From: Lentinus brumalis
Taxonomy: Eukaryota > Basidiomycota > Agaricomycetes > Polyporales > Polyporaceae
Length of the DNA: 64,000 nucleotides
NCBI GenBank assembly: GCA_001792895.1
Contig: MARA01000009.1
Coordinates: 1,240,001-1,304,000, forward strand
Direction: 5' to 3'
The notes below the pieces were generated by a model. The model saw nothing but the letters and a program-made list of their open reading frames with translations, made no database searches and was not told the DNA's origin. The translations under genes and the position numbers were made by a program. Below are positions 46,440-58,729 of this stretch, piece by piece. Numbering within the stretch: position 1 is the first letter of the stretch; every line of letters starts with the position of its first letter.

Positions 46440-48377
46440 TTTCTGGCGGGGCAGTCGCTTGCCGAGTCGTTCAGCAGGGGAGAGATAAGCAGAGAGGGTG
46501 ACGAGGGGAGAGGGGAAGAGTGGGGAGGTTCGACACGTCTCCGCGTACTTCTAAGGACGTGTTTGTGGTTGCGTGTTTGCTCCTCGACCCATTTAATGTG
46601 AGGTTCTCCCACCGTCCTCGCGCCTTGGCGCCGCGCGTCGACGTTTTAAAGAGTTGGTTTAGTTGTCGAAAAGGGCCAGCGCTCTCTCGCCCGCTCGATC
46701 CTCCGACTGGTTTGTAGTACGCGCGACCTTCTTTTCCTTTTTGGGCTAGGCACCGGCGTTTGGCGAGACTACACGTGGGTCCCGTTTTCTCCTTATGCAG
46801 GAGGTCCTCTCGATTACGTCTATCGTGTCATCTCCTCCTTCCTCTTCCTCGTCCTTCATCCATCGCGCTCATCCCCGGATCTCTCCAAGGCTCTCTGCTA
46901 GCGCGCTGCACGTTGGGCTTCTTCTGCCCCTACGTGTCATGTTGTGTCGCGCGTTGCTTTCTCGGTGAGTCTGCGAGTCCGTCGTTTCGGCTGTTGCTCA
47001 CGCCTTCTCTTCGCCTCCTGTCTCATCGCACTCCATCGCGACTCATCTCGCCTCATCGCGCCTCGCGCGTCCTTCATGTACTGCGTCAGGCCTCGTCTCT
47101 GGCCTCCGATCTGCTCTGGGGAGCTCGCGGTTTTGCTAGGAGGTGGGTCGTCTTGTCCGCCACAGGGGGTGCCCTCGCGTTACTTCTTAGGTGCGCTATC
47201 GTCGTTGTCTGTCCTGTTAGTGGTTGAGGCTGACACGCACTTCCATTCGTCTCCAGCGCGATTCGCATCACATCCAGGCTGGGGCGCTGCGCCCGCTTCC
47301 GCCATCCGCTCTTGGCCGGGTCTCTAGTCTCTGTACGTGTATCTGTACGTTCCAGCGCGTTTTTACCCACATCCCAGGCTCTGCCTCAGGTCGCGCAGCC
47401 TCCCTTGAAGCTCGCCAAGTACCTCGCGATACAGTAGCTTGCGTCGCGCTGCGCCGGCCCCGTCTTCCGCCTCCAGACCGCCAGATCGTCGCTCCATCAG
47501 CCCAGACATCCCTCGTGTCCATTGCCTCGTGCTGGGTTGCGACGCGCCGGTCGCGCCAGGTCGCTCTCAACAGCTGGTATCCCAGGATCGCTCGTGTAGG
47601 ACGACACGTCTGCACCTTGGCTTCCGTGCTGCCAGAGATGAGGCGTCGTCGCATCAGCCTCTTCGCTTGCCCCGTTTTCAGCACTTGCTGCTTCCAGGTA
47701 CGGCCCATTAGTCGCATCTTCTCTTGCTCGTCTCTCTGACATCGTCTCAGGTACCCGTGCAGTCATTCGTTTCGGGCCGTACCGAGGCGTGTTCTAATGG
47801 TACTTCGAGGATTCACTTCTTGATGGGTGCGTGATTCTCTCTCGCCGTCTACTGTTTCTTCTGACACTTGCTGATAGGGTTTCCCGCTGTCACATCGCCA
47901 CCGCGCGTTCATCATCGTAGCTCACCCGCGTCCTGCCGGTGGTTAGCTTTCCGGAGAAGTCTCGGCTCGTCTAGCGCGTCCGGCGAGGGGAGGCGCCCAG
48001 CTCGTATCTTGCACTCGTAAGTGCTTCACCGAGCTACTATGCTGAATCTATGGGTCTTCGCGTCTGGGTTCCGGGTCTGCACACCTCTCAGATCGCTCTT
48101 GTTGAGCCGTCCCGGTGTCCGCCTTGTCTCACGTCGCTTATCGCCCTTCATCTCTTGTTTCTCGTGTCTCAGGCATATTTCTAGCCCCTTTTGGTTAGCC
48201 CGGGGTTGATCCGATGCGCCATCTCTGCTTATTTAGCTTGTCGTGCTTGCTTACGCTGAGCTTCCTGTTGTAGTACATCCAACTCTGTTGCATCAAGAGC
48301 GAGCTCTCGGGACGGTGTCGCGCGAGTACACCCAGTCGGACTGCTTCTGCCGGTTTGGATACCTATGCGTGCGTAAT
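46440..48377. other. Region upstream of LINE ORF1, no gene recognised
   Basis: Short open frames occur on both strands; none has a recognisable pattern. This may be the LINE 5' untranslated region or the host sequence; the LINE 5' boundary could not be found. Confidence 0.4.
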
Positions 48378-49139
48378 CTACTTGGCATATTCATATCGCA
48401 TCCAGAGGTGCATGGCTAACGTCCCTTCTTCCGTCGCTCTTAGATCGCTGTGTCCTTCTCCGTTCCCGCCCACTGGCCTCGCTCGGATCGTCGTCTCGAA
48501 CGGGCCCGTTGTTGGTTCTAGCGAGCAAGACTGTGCCTCGCACATCCTCTCGGCGTTGTCTATCGGCGCCTCCCTCCGCGGCGTCTCCTCCACGCGCTCC
48601 AGCCGCGTCAGTCGCTCGCCCCGCAGTCCTACCCATTCTCCTCGTAGAGTGCGTCCTGGTGCGTATGGCATCTCGATGTCGACGGTACCAACGTCGTTTC
48701 CTTTGCACTCGTTGCATAGGGTTAACGTTATCCATCCCGGGTTCTTCATCGTCACCCCGACTATCCTCCCGACAACGTGTGGTTCGTATGGGCCGTATCG
48801 TTCGAGCGTCGCGCCTACAAGAGTCGCGGTGTGCTTCGCTAGGGCTACGAGCCTGACTCTCGTCCCCATGCTGAGTGGGGCTGTGGGGCTGAGTCTTGTC
48901 GTGTAGGTGTGTTTCTTGTTCTTCAGCCCTCCGATCTTCTCATGGTCGTCGCTGTACTCCTTCCACCATGCGTACACCAGCACCTCCGTTCCTTCTTCCT
49001 TTTCCCTCGTCGTCCTCGCCTGACTTTGCCTTGTTGCGTCCTCTCTTTTCCTTCCTCTTTCCCCGCTTCCTCCATCCTTCCTGCGCCTCGCTATCTCGCA
49101 GGGCGCCGTCCTTTCTCGTCCACTCTCCTTTGCTGCCAT
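48378..49139 (-). CDS. Hypothetical protein, 253 residues
   Basis: A single open frame starts MAAKESGRER. The first ~55 residues are very basic, followed by a more ordered part (VLVYAWWKEYSDDHEKIGGL, TRVRLVALAKHTATLVGATL, GRIVGVTMKNPGWITLTLCN). The alternating hydrophobic strands suggest a small beta-rich domain. I do not recognise the family. It is on the same strand as the LINE, about 2 kb upstream of ORF1, so it could be an extra ORF of the element or an independent host gene. It may also be a chance open frame in GC-rich DNA. Confidence 0.4.
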   Translation of the reverse strand: MAAKESGRERTAPCEIARRRKDGGSGERGRKREDATRQSQARTTREKEEGTEVLVYAWWKEYSDDHEKIGGLKNKKHTYTTRLSPTAPLSMGTRVRLVALAKHTATLVGATLERYGPYEPHVVGRIVGVTMKNPGWITLTLCNECKGNDVGTVDIEMPYAPGRTLRGEWVGLRGERLTRLERVEETPRREAPIDNAERMCEAQSCSLEPTTGPFETTIRARPVGGNGEGHSDLRATEEGTLAMHLWMRYEYAK

Positions 49140-51240
49140 TCTTCTGCGTCGTTGCGTTTCAGCTCGCTCGTCGTCGCTGTTCTTGGTGAGTCGCGTTCAC
49201 CGAGGGTTGTGCGGCGGGCTTCTTTCGTTTCTGGGATGAGGGGGAGGGGTGATCGTGTCGTGGGTCTGCATACGTGTCCATCGTTACAGTTGTTATAGAG
49301 AGAATTGGGTGAAACGTGATCGGTTAAGGAGTGGCTGGCCAGTAACGTGATGAGTTAAGGAGCGTCTTGGGTTGGAGTCAGTTAGGGCAAGTTGCTCGGT
49401 GGTCTCAGGCCTGCTTATAGGCCGTTCAGGAGGCCATGTGTTGCTCACTCATCATCAGCGATTGCGTTATGCTCCAGAGTCTTCTCCAGCATTCCAGCGA
49501 TGTCGTCAGGTGAGTCCAGATCTTTCAGTTTGTAGAATTTTCGCTGAAGGCTGGATCGAATCGAATCGGCTCGCACAGATTTCTAACGGTGGGCAGGCTC
49601 GTCCGTCTGAACTGGATCTCCCGGTACGTGCTCGCAGTTACCTCCTCGGGAGACAGATCGGATTGGTGCGTTCTTGTGTGCAGCTCATTAACTGCCCGTT
49701 CCCTAGTGCTCAGCGCTGGTCTATGCTGTCTCTGATCTCAAATCTCCGTTGGGTGCAGGCGGGTTATCTTCATGGCGCCCTAGACCCGCCGTGCTTAGCC
49801 TCTGGCACCGGCTGTCTCCTCTCCGTTCTATTTCAGAGATCTTGCGGATCCCGCCGGCATCTCTTCCTGTTCTGACATTCATCCGTTGTCCCAGTGGGTG
49901 TTCCCGTCGGTCCGGGCACACAATCGCTACCGCCGTCGTTCCAGGCTGCCGCCGAGTTCCTTCCTTCGTGGCTCTGTCCCTCAGCCTCATATTGGTCTGG
50001 GGATCTTGCGCGAGAAGCTGAGCTTCAATTGATCGCGGCATACGATTCCGTAAGTCATCATCAGAACTTTCCGAAAATGCTGAGCGTGCTGAGGCAGCGC
50101 CCTCAGCGCGGTCAGCACAGCTCAGCACTCCAGCGTGTCAGCACGAATAAGCGCCAGAACGCCCGTAGCCAACCTTCCTGCTGCCTCATTCCAAACACAC
50201 ATGCTCAGGAGCGGCTTCAAATGCTTGAAGAGGTTTCTGCAGCACCCAGGTAGGATACACGAACGTTCTGTGGCTCGAGGTAGGATGTTGAAGCTAACAT
50301 GACACTAGAAAGTGAGAAATCAGCGCAAATATACCTCAACATTGCAAACTCAATTGCTCTGTCACTGCTGCAGCTGTAAGCGAACGATTTGGCAGGCATA
50401 CAGAGGACATGGTAAGGAATATCCATGCAAGGTTGCAAGTTATGGATCGAACTCGTTCTGGTTCGGGAGCCTGCGCAAGTCAGGGTTCGCACGGTCAGCG
50501 CCTCAGCGCCCTCAGTGCGTTCAGCACTTTTGGGAACTTCTGATGATTGGCTACACATTATCTCGTCTAACCCCTCGCAGCGCGCCGACTTGGGTTGTTG
50601 AGAGTTCGCTCGCAGGATCGAGGTTTCTCTTGCCGTGCTCAATCCAGCCGTGTTGTCACGTGACCCGTGTGCGCGCCTGGCTTGTGCTGCCAGCGCATCG
50701 TTCAGCGGTGGGGAGGGGTTGGGCTTTGCAGGCCTTCCTCGTCGTCGTCCAGAAGTCTTGTACGCAGGGGGTTGTGCCATGGTTCAGGGAGGTACTTGGA
50801 GTAGTCGATAGGGCTTGGGTATGCTCGTTCCGCCCCTCTCTCGCGTGAAACTCGTCTCTTAGCTGCTCGCACCGGCCTCGTTCGTGCATGCTTCTCTTTT
50901 CTCTCGTGGGTCCTGTGCCCGTACTACTCATTGTAGGTCATTCTGTACTCTTCTAGCCCCGTTCTTATCATCAAAGATTTATTTGGTCCTCACGATTCAG
51001 CCCCTCCTATTGGCTGAGATCGTGGGAAGATTTGGGTGGTGGTGGTCACCGGTAGAGGAGTCCACACACGCTGCATGACTTCCTTACTTTGCTTGACAGG
51101 TTCTGCGATCGCGCACATATGCACTAGCGCCGCATGCCTGCAGGCAGTTCATCCGCACATTGCCCTAGCTATCGCTCCTGCCCTTCGTCCACTGTCATCT
51201 TCTACTCGACATCAAGGCTTTCTGCAGCTCAGCCCCTACC
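49140..51240. other. Intergenic region upstream of a DUF6535 gene
   Basis: No gene is recognised. Around 50078-50145 and 50500-50530 the words CAGCGC, TCAGCAC and CCTCAG recur as a short imperfect repeat. The last few hundred bases should contain the promoter of the DUF6535 gene. Confidence 0.4.
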
Positions 51241-54200
51241 ATGTCCCAGGACCCAACGACGGCCTCCAGTCCTGCGCAAGGAGTCGCGAATTCCACGCCC
51301 ACCACCTCGGGCGCAGCAGCTTCGCATGAGGCAGCAGCAGGCGGCGCCGCTAGTGGACAACAGGTGCAAGAGCCTCCACAGGTGAGCATAGTGGTGTTCA
51401 GTGAGTCGGCAGGCTGACCATAACATGGCGCTCTCAGGCACCAAACGATGCCAAAAACAAAGAGCCCGAGTGGAAGACCGCAAAAGATCTAAAGGTGAGC
51501 GGAACGAGTAGCGCGAGGGGTGGCTGCGCGCATGGCTCAACAGCGCACAGGCATACTGGGAGACCAGAAAAACGTTCTTTACCGAGGAGCAGCGTGCAGG
51601 TGCTTGGAAGGAGACGGCAGACATCGTGGAGAAATACAGCGACGCGCTGATCGAGCGGTGGAACAAGGAGATTGATAACCTGCTCATTTACGTATGTCAC
51701 CTACTTCGCCGACCTTAGCACCATTGCTAACTAAGACTGATGTCCTTGTCATACAGGCGGGTTTGTTCTCGGCGATCCAGACCGCGTTCAACATCGAGTT
51801 GTACAAGCGCCTTATTCCCGATCCCGCCCCCGCCCCCGATCCCGTCCTCGTCGCCCTCGAGAGGATCTCGGCGCAGCTCAGTGGCTTCACTGTGAACCAG
51901 GCCTTCGTCAACTCCACACAATCCCCCTTCGTGATACTTCAATCCACGCCCTCTACCCCTGCTGTGCCGCTATGGGCCGTCGTGCTCAACGTGCTCTGGT
52001 TCTCGAGCCTCATCTCGAGCCTCGCCGCCGCTTCCATCGGGATCATGGTCAAGCAGTGGCTCACCGAGTACAAGTCCGGAGTCTCTGGGACGTCGCGCCA
52101 GACCGCGCGCCTCCGCCAGCTTCGTCTCAACAGCTTGCAGCGGTGGCGTGTGAAGGAGATTGTCAGCATCCTCCCCGTCCTTCTCCAGATCGCCTCAGGA
52201 CTGTTCTTCGCCGGGTTGCTCATCCTCTTGTGGAACCTCAACCGCACTGTGGCCATCGTCGGGACCGTCTTGGTCGGCATTCTTGCAGCCTTCTCCCTCT
52301 CCACCATCATTCTCCCCACCATTGCAACACATTGCTCCTACCTGTCCCCACCATCACGGGTGCTGTTCGAGCTCATGAGATTATTGAGGAAGGCCCTACA
52401 TCTCTCTCGGCGCAAGCTTTCGTGCTGGATTGCCTCCTGCTATCACCATCGGGACGCTGCGTCGCGTGACTTTGATCTCGAATATTCCGCTGTCCTTGAC
52501 TTTCGTCGCAAGTATCCACGTATCTTCCGCCTTTGCAAGGTTATCTTCCCGCTCCATTCCGCCTCCAGCCTGACATGGCGCGGGATGGAAAGTACGCTTG
52601 TTTCTCGACGCGCAGAGACCCTAGACGGCGAGATGGTAGCAACCGCATACACGACCTCGATGAATACCAATTTCCTGCAGCGCGCGGCTGTGTGCACCAC
52701 AGAGCTTACCGCCGAGGCCATGAGAACCTGCTTCCAGCGAATCATGTCAGCAAACATTGCCCATTGGGGACAGACGGACATCGGGAGCCAATGGGGTCGG
52801 TGCACCCTTGCATGTGGAGCGGCACCCTCATTGCCCTCATAGACAGCTCTGGCAATTACGCTGCGTGGTCACCATCGACCTTGGTCGCGGCGTGGGATAC
52901 TGCGTACAACTACATTGATCTATCGAGTCAGCAGCTCCAGTCAGACACTCCAGGGACACGTTTGCTCTGTGTGGACTTCGCTCGTATCATACGCCACTAC
53001 AACCACAGCACACTACCTCCCGACTCTCCAAATATCGCTGAGAATATATACGAGCTCGACCTGTGGAGAGTGATGGAAGATACCCAAGACACGAATTTAG
53101 GGAACGATGTCCGCCAGCATGGTAACTTCCCATATTCAAGTCGCTTTGTTGACCGCCTTCGAGCTGACACACGCATACTAGTTGTCTCCGCCTACATCGA
53201 CGCTGCGCTCAAGGGACTCGAGGGGAGCGCAAGCATTGAGCGAGCTCTGATCGCTCTTCGATCCATCATCAATTGCGTCCCGTCAAGAACCGGGTCGGAC
53301 TACAAGTGCGATGACCCGGAGTACAAGGCCATACAATCTCAGGCTGCCCGCGGGCTGAAAGCTTTCTCAAATGTTCTATCTACAAGTCCCTCCTTGGTGA
53401 AAACATGCGAAGTCTATATGCACCAAGTCCTCGATGCGCTCCGCAATCATGGAGAGCGGGCGGGTCTCATGTCCGCAGAGCTGCGACGAGCCATCGTCTG
53501 CTATCGGAATGCATACCAGAGTGCGCATGAACGGTTCCCATGGTATTGGCACATTACCGAGGAATGGATTCAGACTTTCAGGCATGAGATGGACGACTCT
53601 GGGCAGGTGCGCATGCGTCAACCCTCCCCTAGCACATGTTCGCTAACTTCCGTTCATCTAGAACATCACCGCCGGTGTCGCGTCTTCATCTGGGGAAACC
53701 GCGGACCCGCTGAACATCACCGACCCGACTGCAGCGTGCAGCGACTCTGTGAGTATTGCCGCTGCATTTCAGCAAATATCCAAGACCCGAGATGGCATCC
53801 AGACGGCAACCGAGCCAGTGAACGGATCATCTACACCATCGACCTCTCCTTCGCCCACCACTCACATTGCACCCGCCGTGGTTCCCAACGAATCGATGGC
53901 CAGCTCCCGACGGGCGATAGACGGTGAACATCAGGCACACTCCCAGACTCCGACGGAGCTGTATAAGAACGGATCCTCAGCCTCGGCATCTCCGCCACCC
54001 TCGCTATGCACCGCAACTGTTGAAGAACTTGCGAACAGCTTCCCAGGTGCTGTAGAGGACGACCGGGTTGCCCAGCTAGCCGCGACCGGATCCTCCGCCC
54101 CAGCTGCTCCACCGTCCTTTAATGACCCCGCAGCCATCGATGAACCGCCAATCAGCCTCGTCCCCCGGGGCTCTGAACAGGGCGACGAGGGTGTCATTTC

Positions 54201-54285
54201 CCACCCAGAGGTCAGAACGGCGAACGGTTCCTCTTCCGCCTCTTCCACACCTCCACCGTCCTCAGGCGATCCCGGCCTACCTTGA
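51241..54285 (+). CDS. DUF6535 membrane protein
   Basis: Six exons: 51241-51381, 51438-51494, 51551-51691, 51757-52795, 52843-53606, 53662-54285, total 921 residues, frame kept. The 47 bp intron at 52796-52842 is the shortest and has a weak donor (GTCGGT). After an Ala/Ser-rich N-terminus come WETRKTFFTEEQRAGAWKET and then the DUF6535 signature AGLFSAIQTAFNIELYKRL, WFSSLISSLAAASIGIMVKQW and three or four predicted membrane segments up to about residue 300 (VLWFSSLISSLAAASIGIMV, ILPVLLQIASGLFFAGLLIL, VGTVLVGILAAFSLSTIIL). A long soluble C-terminal part and a Ser/Pro-rich tail follow. DUF6535 proteins are expanded in mushrooms; their function is unknown. A paralogue begins at 63131. Confidence 0.88.
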
Positions 54286-54429
54286 CCTCGAAATCCCTGC
54301 CTGCTGCCACCTTGCAGCTGCTTCCGCATCACCGTCTCGCTGTTTCTCTTTTCCCTTCCGTCCCGTAGCTCATTCCGGATCACAGGCCGGCCGCCTTTCT
54401 TTCCCCACTCCGTCCCGTATATATCGTCC

Positions 54430-57400
54430 CATACACGCTGTCTTGTCCCTCTCGTCGTTCCGCGTCCGTGCAGTCTCCTACGGCTCTCGTTCAGCATACA
54501 CGCGTCGTCGAACCCAGCTCTCCGCTCGCTCGCCATTACCCCATTCTCGTATCTACTGCCAGTCCCACACCCGGTCCCCAATCACACTCGCAGGCTGAGT
54601 TGTTTGAGACGATCGTGTATTCCTCTGTATCTACTACGTAGCGTACTACACCGTTACCAATCTCGTCCTATGTACAGCGTCCGGGAAACCGCATATATGT
54701 ATAAATTTGCACTATGTTCCCAGCCACAGATCCAGTAGAGCGGCCTCGATATACACGTCTGCTGCCGTTGCGTACACCAGAAAGTCGACGAGGTAAACCT
54801 GCGAACACGGAGAACTCGTGGAGCTCCCGGCAGGACATCGGAGAAGGCCTTGCTCGTCAACAGCACGCAGAGACTCCATCGCGATTTGCATACGCGCCCG
54901 GCTCCTTGAACGCCGTTGTGATCGTCCGAGCTGGATGTCCGTTTAAACCTGTGAGCGACAAGTCTCGCTATCAGCGGACGCATTGGTGACGGGATCCGCA
55001 AAAGACGTACCCAGACGACATGGTCTGCGAGACTCTGGCGTGGCCGCGTCACGATGCCTCCTCCGTGAGGCAGATACGACCTGCATCGGGTCAGATCGCC
55101 GTGTGACGAGGAAGGGCACGACCAGCCGATCGGCCAACTATACATGGCCCGAGCTCGAAGTCGCAACAGCGAGCATAGAGCACGCTCCGAGTCTTGATGA
55201 CGGGACACCTTGAAGAGGAAGGTCGCTGATTAAATGCACAAGGTCAGTCGTTACGATGGACGTCCGACGTAGTGACGGTGGCACTACAGCCCAGCCGACC
55301 ATCACGACTGCTCTACGCACTTGCGGAGGTCGCGCGGGGAGTCGGCCTGGCCATCACCACAAGAATTGAGACCCACCTCGCACGCCGACAAGCCCACCTC
55401 ACGCCTCCGCCGTCTCCGAAGCACTCAGCCTAAACAAGGGGTATGGAAGGACGAGACGGTGGTGTTGGGGTGAACATGGCCACCGCAATGCCTATAACTC
55501 TACCGACGCCCGTTCATCTTCGCATACTTTGCGGAGGGACGGTCGGAGGCCCGTGTGTGTCCGTGAGACCGTGACCGCCCCGGATGAGCGATAGATGCTG
55601 GTACGTGATTTCTGCAGCTCGTCGGCGCACACGTAGCCCGCGCATAAGTTAGTTGGGTCCAATGTAGGACGCGGTATGACTCCGTACCTTGGACAGACGA
55701 ATACCGTAGAAACGGCATGTGGTGTCGGTGAGTGAACGAAAAGATGGTGGGCAGTCTTACAATACACGTATAATAGGATAGCATACGTACCGTGTCCGTC
55801 ACCATCCAACAGTTTCGTTCGGGCCGGGTCTGAGCGCTGAGAGTCAGCAGCAACAGCTGCATGTGCTGGAGTAGAGGCGACAGGGAGAGGGTGAAAGTAA
55901 TTCGAGACGAGGAGCCGGGAGGGCTTGGGAGAGAGCTTCCAGGACATCCTACATGGCGACCCGCCAGAGAGCGTTACGCGTCCTGCGACAACCGTTGCAG
56001 CAGAGCATAGTCGATCTTTCTCATGGCGGCCGCGGTCGCAGTTGCAAGCAGGCGGCAAGACGTAGTTACTTACTGTACACAGTGCGAGGATGCCCGCGTG
56101 GCAGCCACGCTGCCGTGACGTCATCTTGCAAGCTCGATGCTCGTTGCTCTCCGCCATGCTCAGCTCTGTCAAGCTCACCCACTACGACCTGAGACAATTT
56201 CGCCCCAGTCTGCGACCTGCCCGTCCATGTCTGCCGCTGTCGACGGCTTCTCCGAGATGCGCACTCGAATCCGGAGTCTTACAGCAAGTTCTGCAGTTCT
56301 CTTGCCCTGGGTCAACTTCACTTCGCCCATCCTTCCATGACGGCTGATTCCCTGCGCTACTCGGACGTGTTCTCTATCGGTCTTCTAGGCCTGTTAAGGG
56401 CCAGGACACTGCGGGTTGAGATTGCGGATGGTGCTGGTGAGCGCGAGGAGCTGCAAGAGAGGATAGCCAAGCTCAAGTGCGCTTTGACCAGTGCAAGTTT
56501 CGCGAGGATATCACTCGGTCAGTTCTTCTCTCTATGTTATGTAGCATTGTTTCTCACCGCCATCGACATACAGATTATTTCAACCCATCTGTATCCACTT
56601 CGGACCTCGTTTTCATCCCGAGAAGGTGGAGCTCATCAAGACATGTCTCAAGCTCTTGCCTTGGACACATCGTTGCAATAGGAGCCCGGAGTCGCGTCGC
56701 CGAGCAACGGGAACTCACAGACGTCGACTCAAACCGCGTTACAGTGTGCACGACTTGGTACCAGGCGAGTCGTCTTTCGGCACTCCCACTTCCTCATCTT
56801 TCCTACCGTCGTCATCGCTCCGTGGACCCCCAATGTTCCGTCATCGCACACCTCAGCTCCCGCATGCATCTCTGGCATCTGCCCATACCCGTGCCGTCCA
56901 CATTTCTGGGATCAACCTACAGCAACCTTCTCTGCTTGGATCCGGGCGCGCCGTCGAGGAGGCTGTCAGCCACTGCGAGCGGGCCAGATATTGTTGTGGC
57001 TGGCTCGTCGGGGCCGCCCAAGCTTCGCTGACGACATCCCACCTTGTCTCCGTCGGGGTCTCTCTCGACATTGGCCGCCTTCTTATGGTACCGGCTTGAG
57101 GACTCGGTGTCCACGTAGGCGTATTGAGGAAGCAACTCCGTTGGGGTCAGTGTCCTGATTCAGTTCCTGCGTGCTCGCTGACTGAATGCCTCTTCGATAG
57201 CTCGATCCGCCGACCGTAGCTTCCCTTTGGAAGACCCGGTAGGTGCACGAAGCGAGCCGGTCGGTAGTCAATGCCCCGCCAGTGGTGCCACGGACACAGC
57301 TGATCCTCGCAATCGTCGTGCACTCTGTCCGCAACAGAGAGCGATTACCCCTTGTTGAACGGTGAACATTGACTGTTCCTCCTGCTCACCTCTTCGCCTG

Positions 57401-58400
57401 CGCTGGTGCTCTCATTATCCACCCTCCTCGCCGTCCGGGCTCGTCCCTGTCAGCTGCCACTCTCCGTAGACCGCTGCGACCAGCTGGCCACGCTCGTTCA
57501 GCTGGCCACGCTCGTTCAGCTCTCACAAGACGCGCAGGTCGCGAGCACAGACACAGACGAGGTCCGGGCTGTGATATCGGGATCGTGGTACGACGAGCTC
57601 TCCCTGTAACTCGCGGCTTCCCTGCCATCGGCCGTTCTCCCCGTTCCTGCGACGAGGCATACGTAGGAGTGGGTCTGAGCCCGTGGTGACGCACGAAGGC
57701 GCATACACGGACCGAAACGAAGAACAGACACAGTCCGACGCTCAATGCATATCGGACTGGGGGAGTCTAAGACGTCCGTCGTCGTCCTTCCCGCCTCAGT
57801 TGCTGCTGTGACGTATACAGTGTCTACTGCGTCAACCTGGGGAATATTCCGGGATAGCGCGAGTCCGTGGCCCATCATGATCAGCCTGCTGGCTTTTCTC
57901 GCGGCTGCAGGCTGACGTGCCTCCTCCTACTGCTGAGGTTCTCCGCGACATTCAGCCGGACGGTTCGTGCAATCAAGATGGGATTCACTCGTCACGTTCC
58001 TCCCCCACATCTACTCAGCCTGATCGTCCCCGGACTGCGCATGCGAACGCAAACGCGCGGAGGTGAACGCGACACAAATCGAAGCCGTGCCCCGGCGCGG
58101 TCAACCAGCTCCATCAGCGTGGGGCAGTCATCGTTGTCATCGGCTCAGAAGGCGGACCGCGCGCTGTCATCTGCAACGACAGGCCTGCTCGCTGTTGCCA
58201 CTCCTTCCGAGGCTGAGGCTCGCCCTGGAGTGCAGTAAGGTGTTTGACCTCCCGTGCATGCTGGACGCTAGTTATCGCTGCAGACTCCGCGGAAGGGTGG
58301 CTTCTCCTCCACGTCTTCTGGTCAGCCTTCAGTCTCCGACGGACGAGCGACACGATGACGATCGGCGTCAGTTACGAGGGCCCGAGGCCCTCTCCTTGTA
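54430..58400. repeat. Diverged multi-copy segment, copy 2
   Basis: It matches copy 1 (17.8-22.0 kb) and copy 3 (58.7-62.5 kb) in block order and orientation, with roughly 70% identity in the better blocks by eye. A local 18 bp tandem duplication (CAGCTGGCCACGCTCGTT) at about 57482-57517 is present here but not in copy 1. No gene is recognised. It starts just after the DUF6535 gene. Confidence 0.55.
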
Positions 58401-58729
58401 CTTTGAGGGCGATGAACACGGGACCATGGTGAATCCAGGCATCGATGCGCAGGTTGGCATGGCTTCACGGGCTAGACTGGCGAGTATAGGGCTGCGCACC
58501 AGGTGTATGTTGGCGTGGCCTGAGATTAGGAGGACTCAGTGCTCAGCATCTACGGATCGTCTCCGTCGGCAGACGTCGGGTCGGATTATTCGCCATGATG
58601 CCGAATCAGACCAAGCTGACCATGTTCAGGACTCTGTAGCTAGATCTGAGCGCGGCGCCAGTCTAGCTCGTCCTGATCACCACCAACAGGCCTTTCCGCT
58701 GCAGCTCCTTCCGGCGCCCTTTTCCATCC

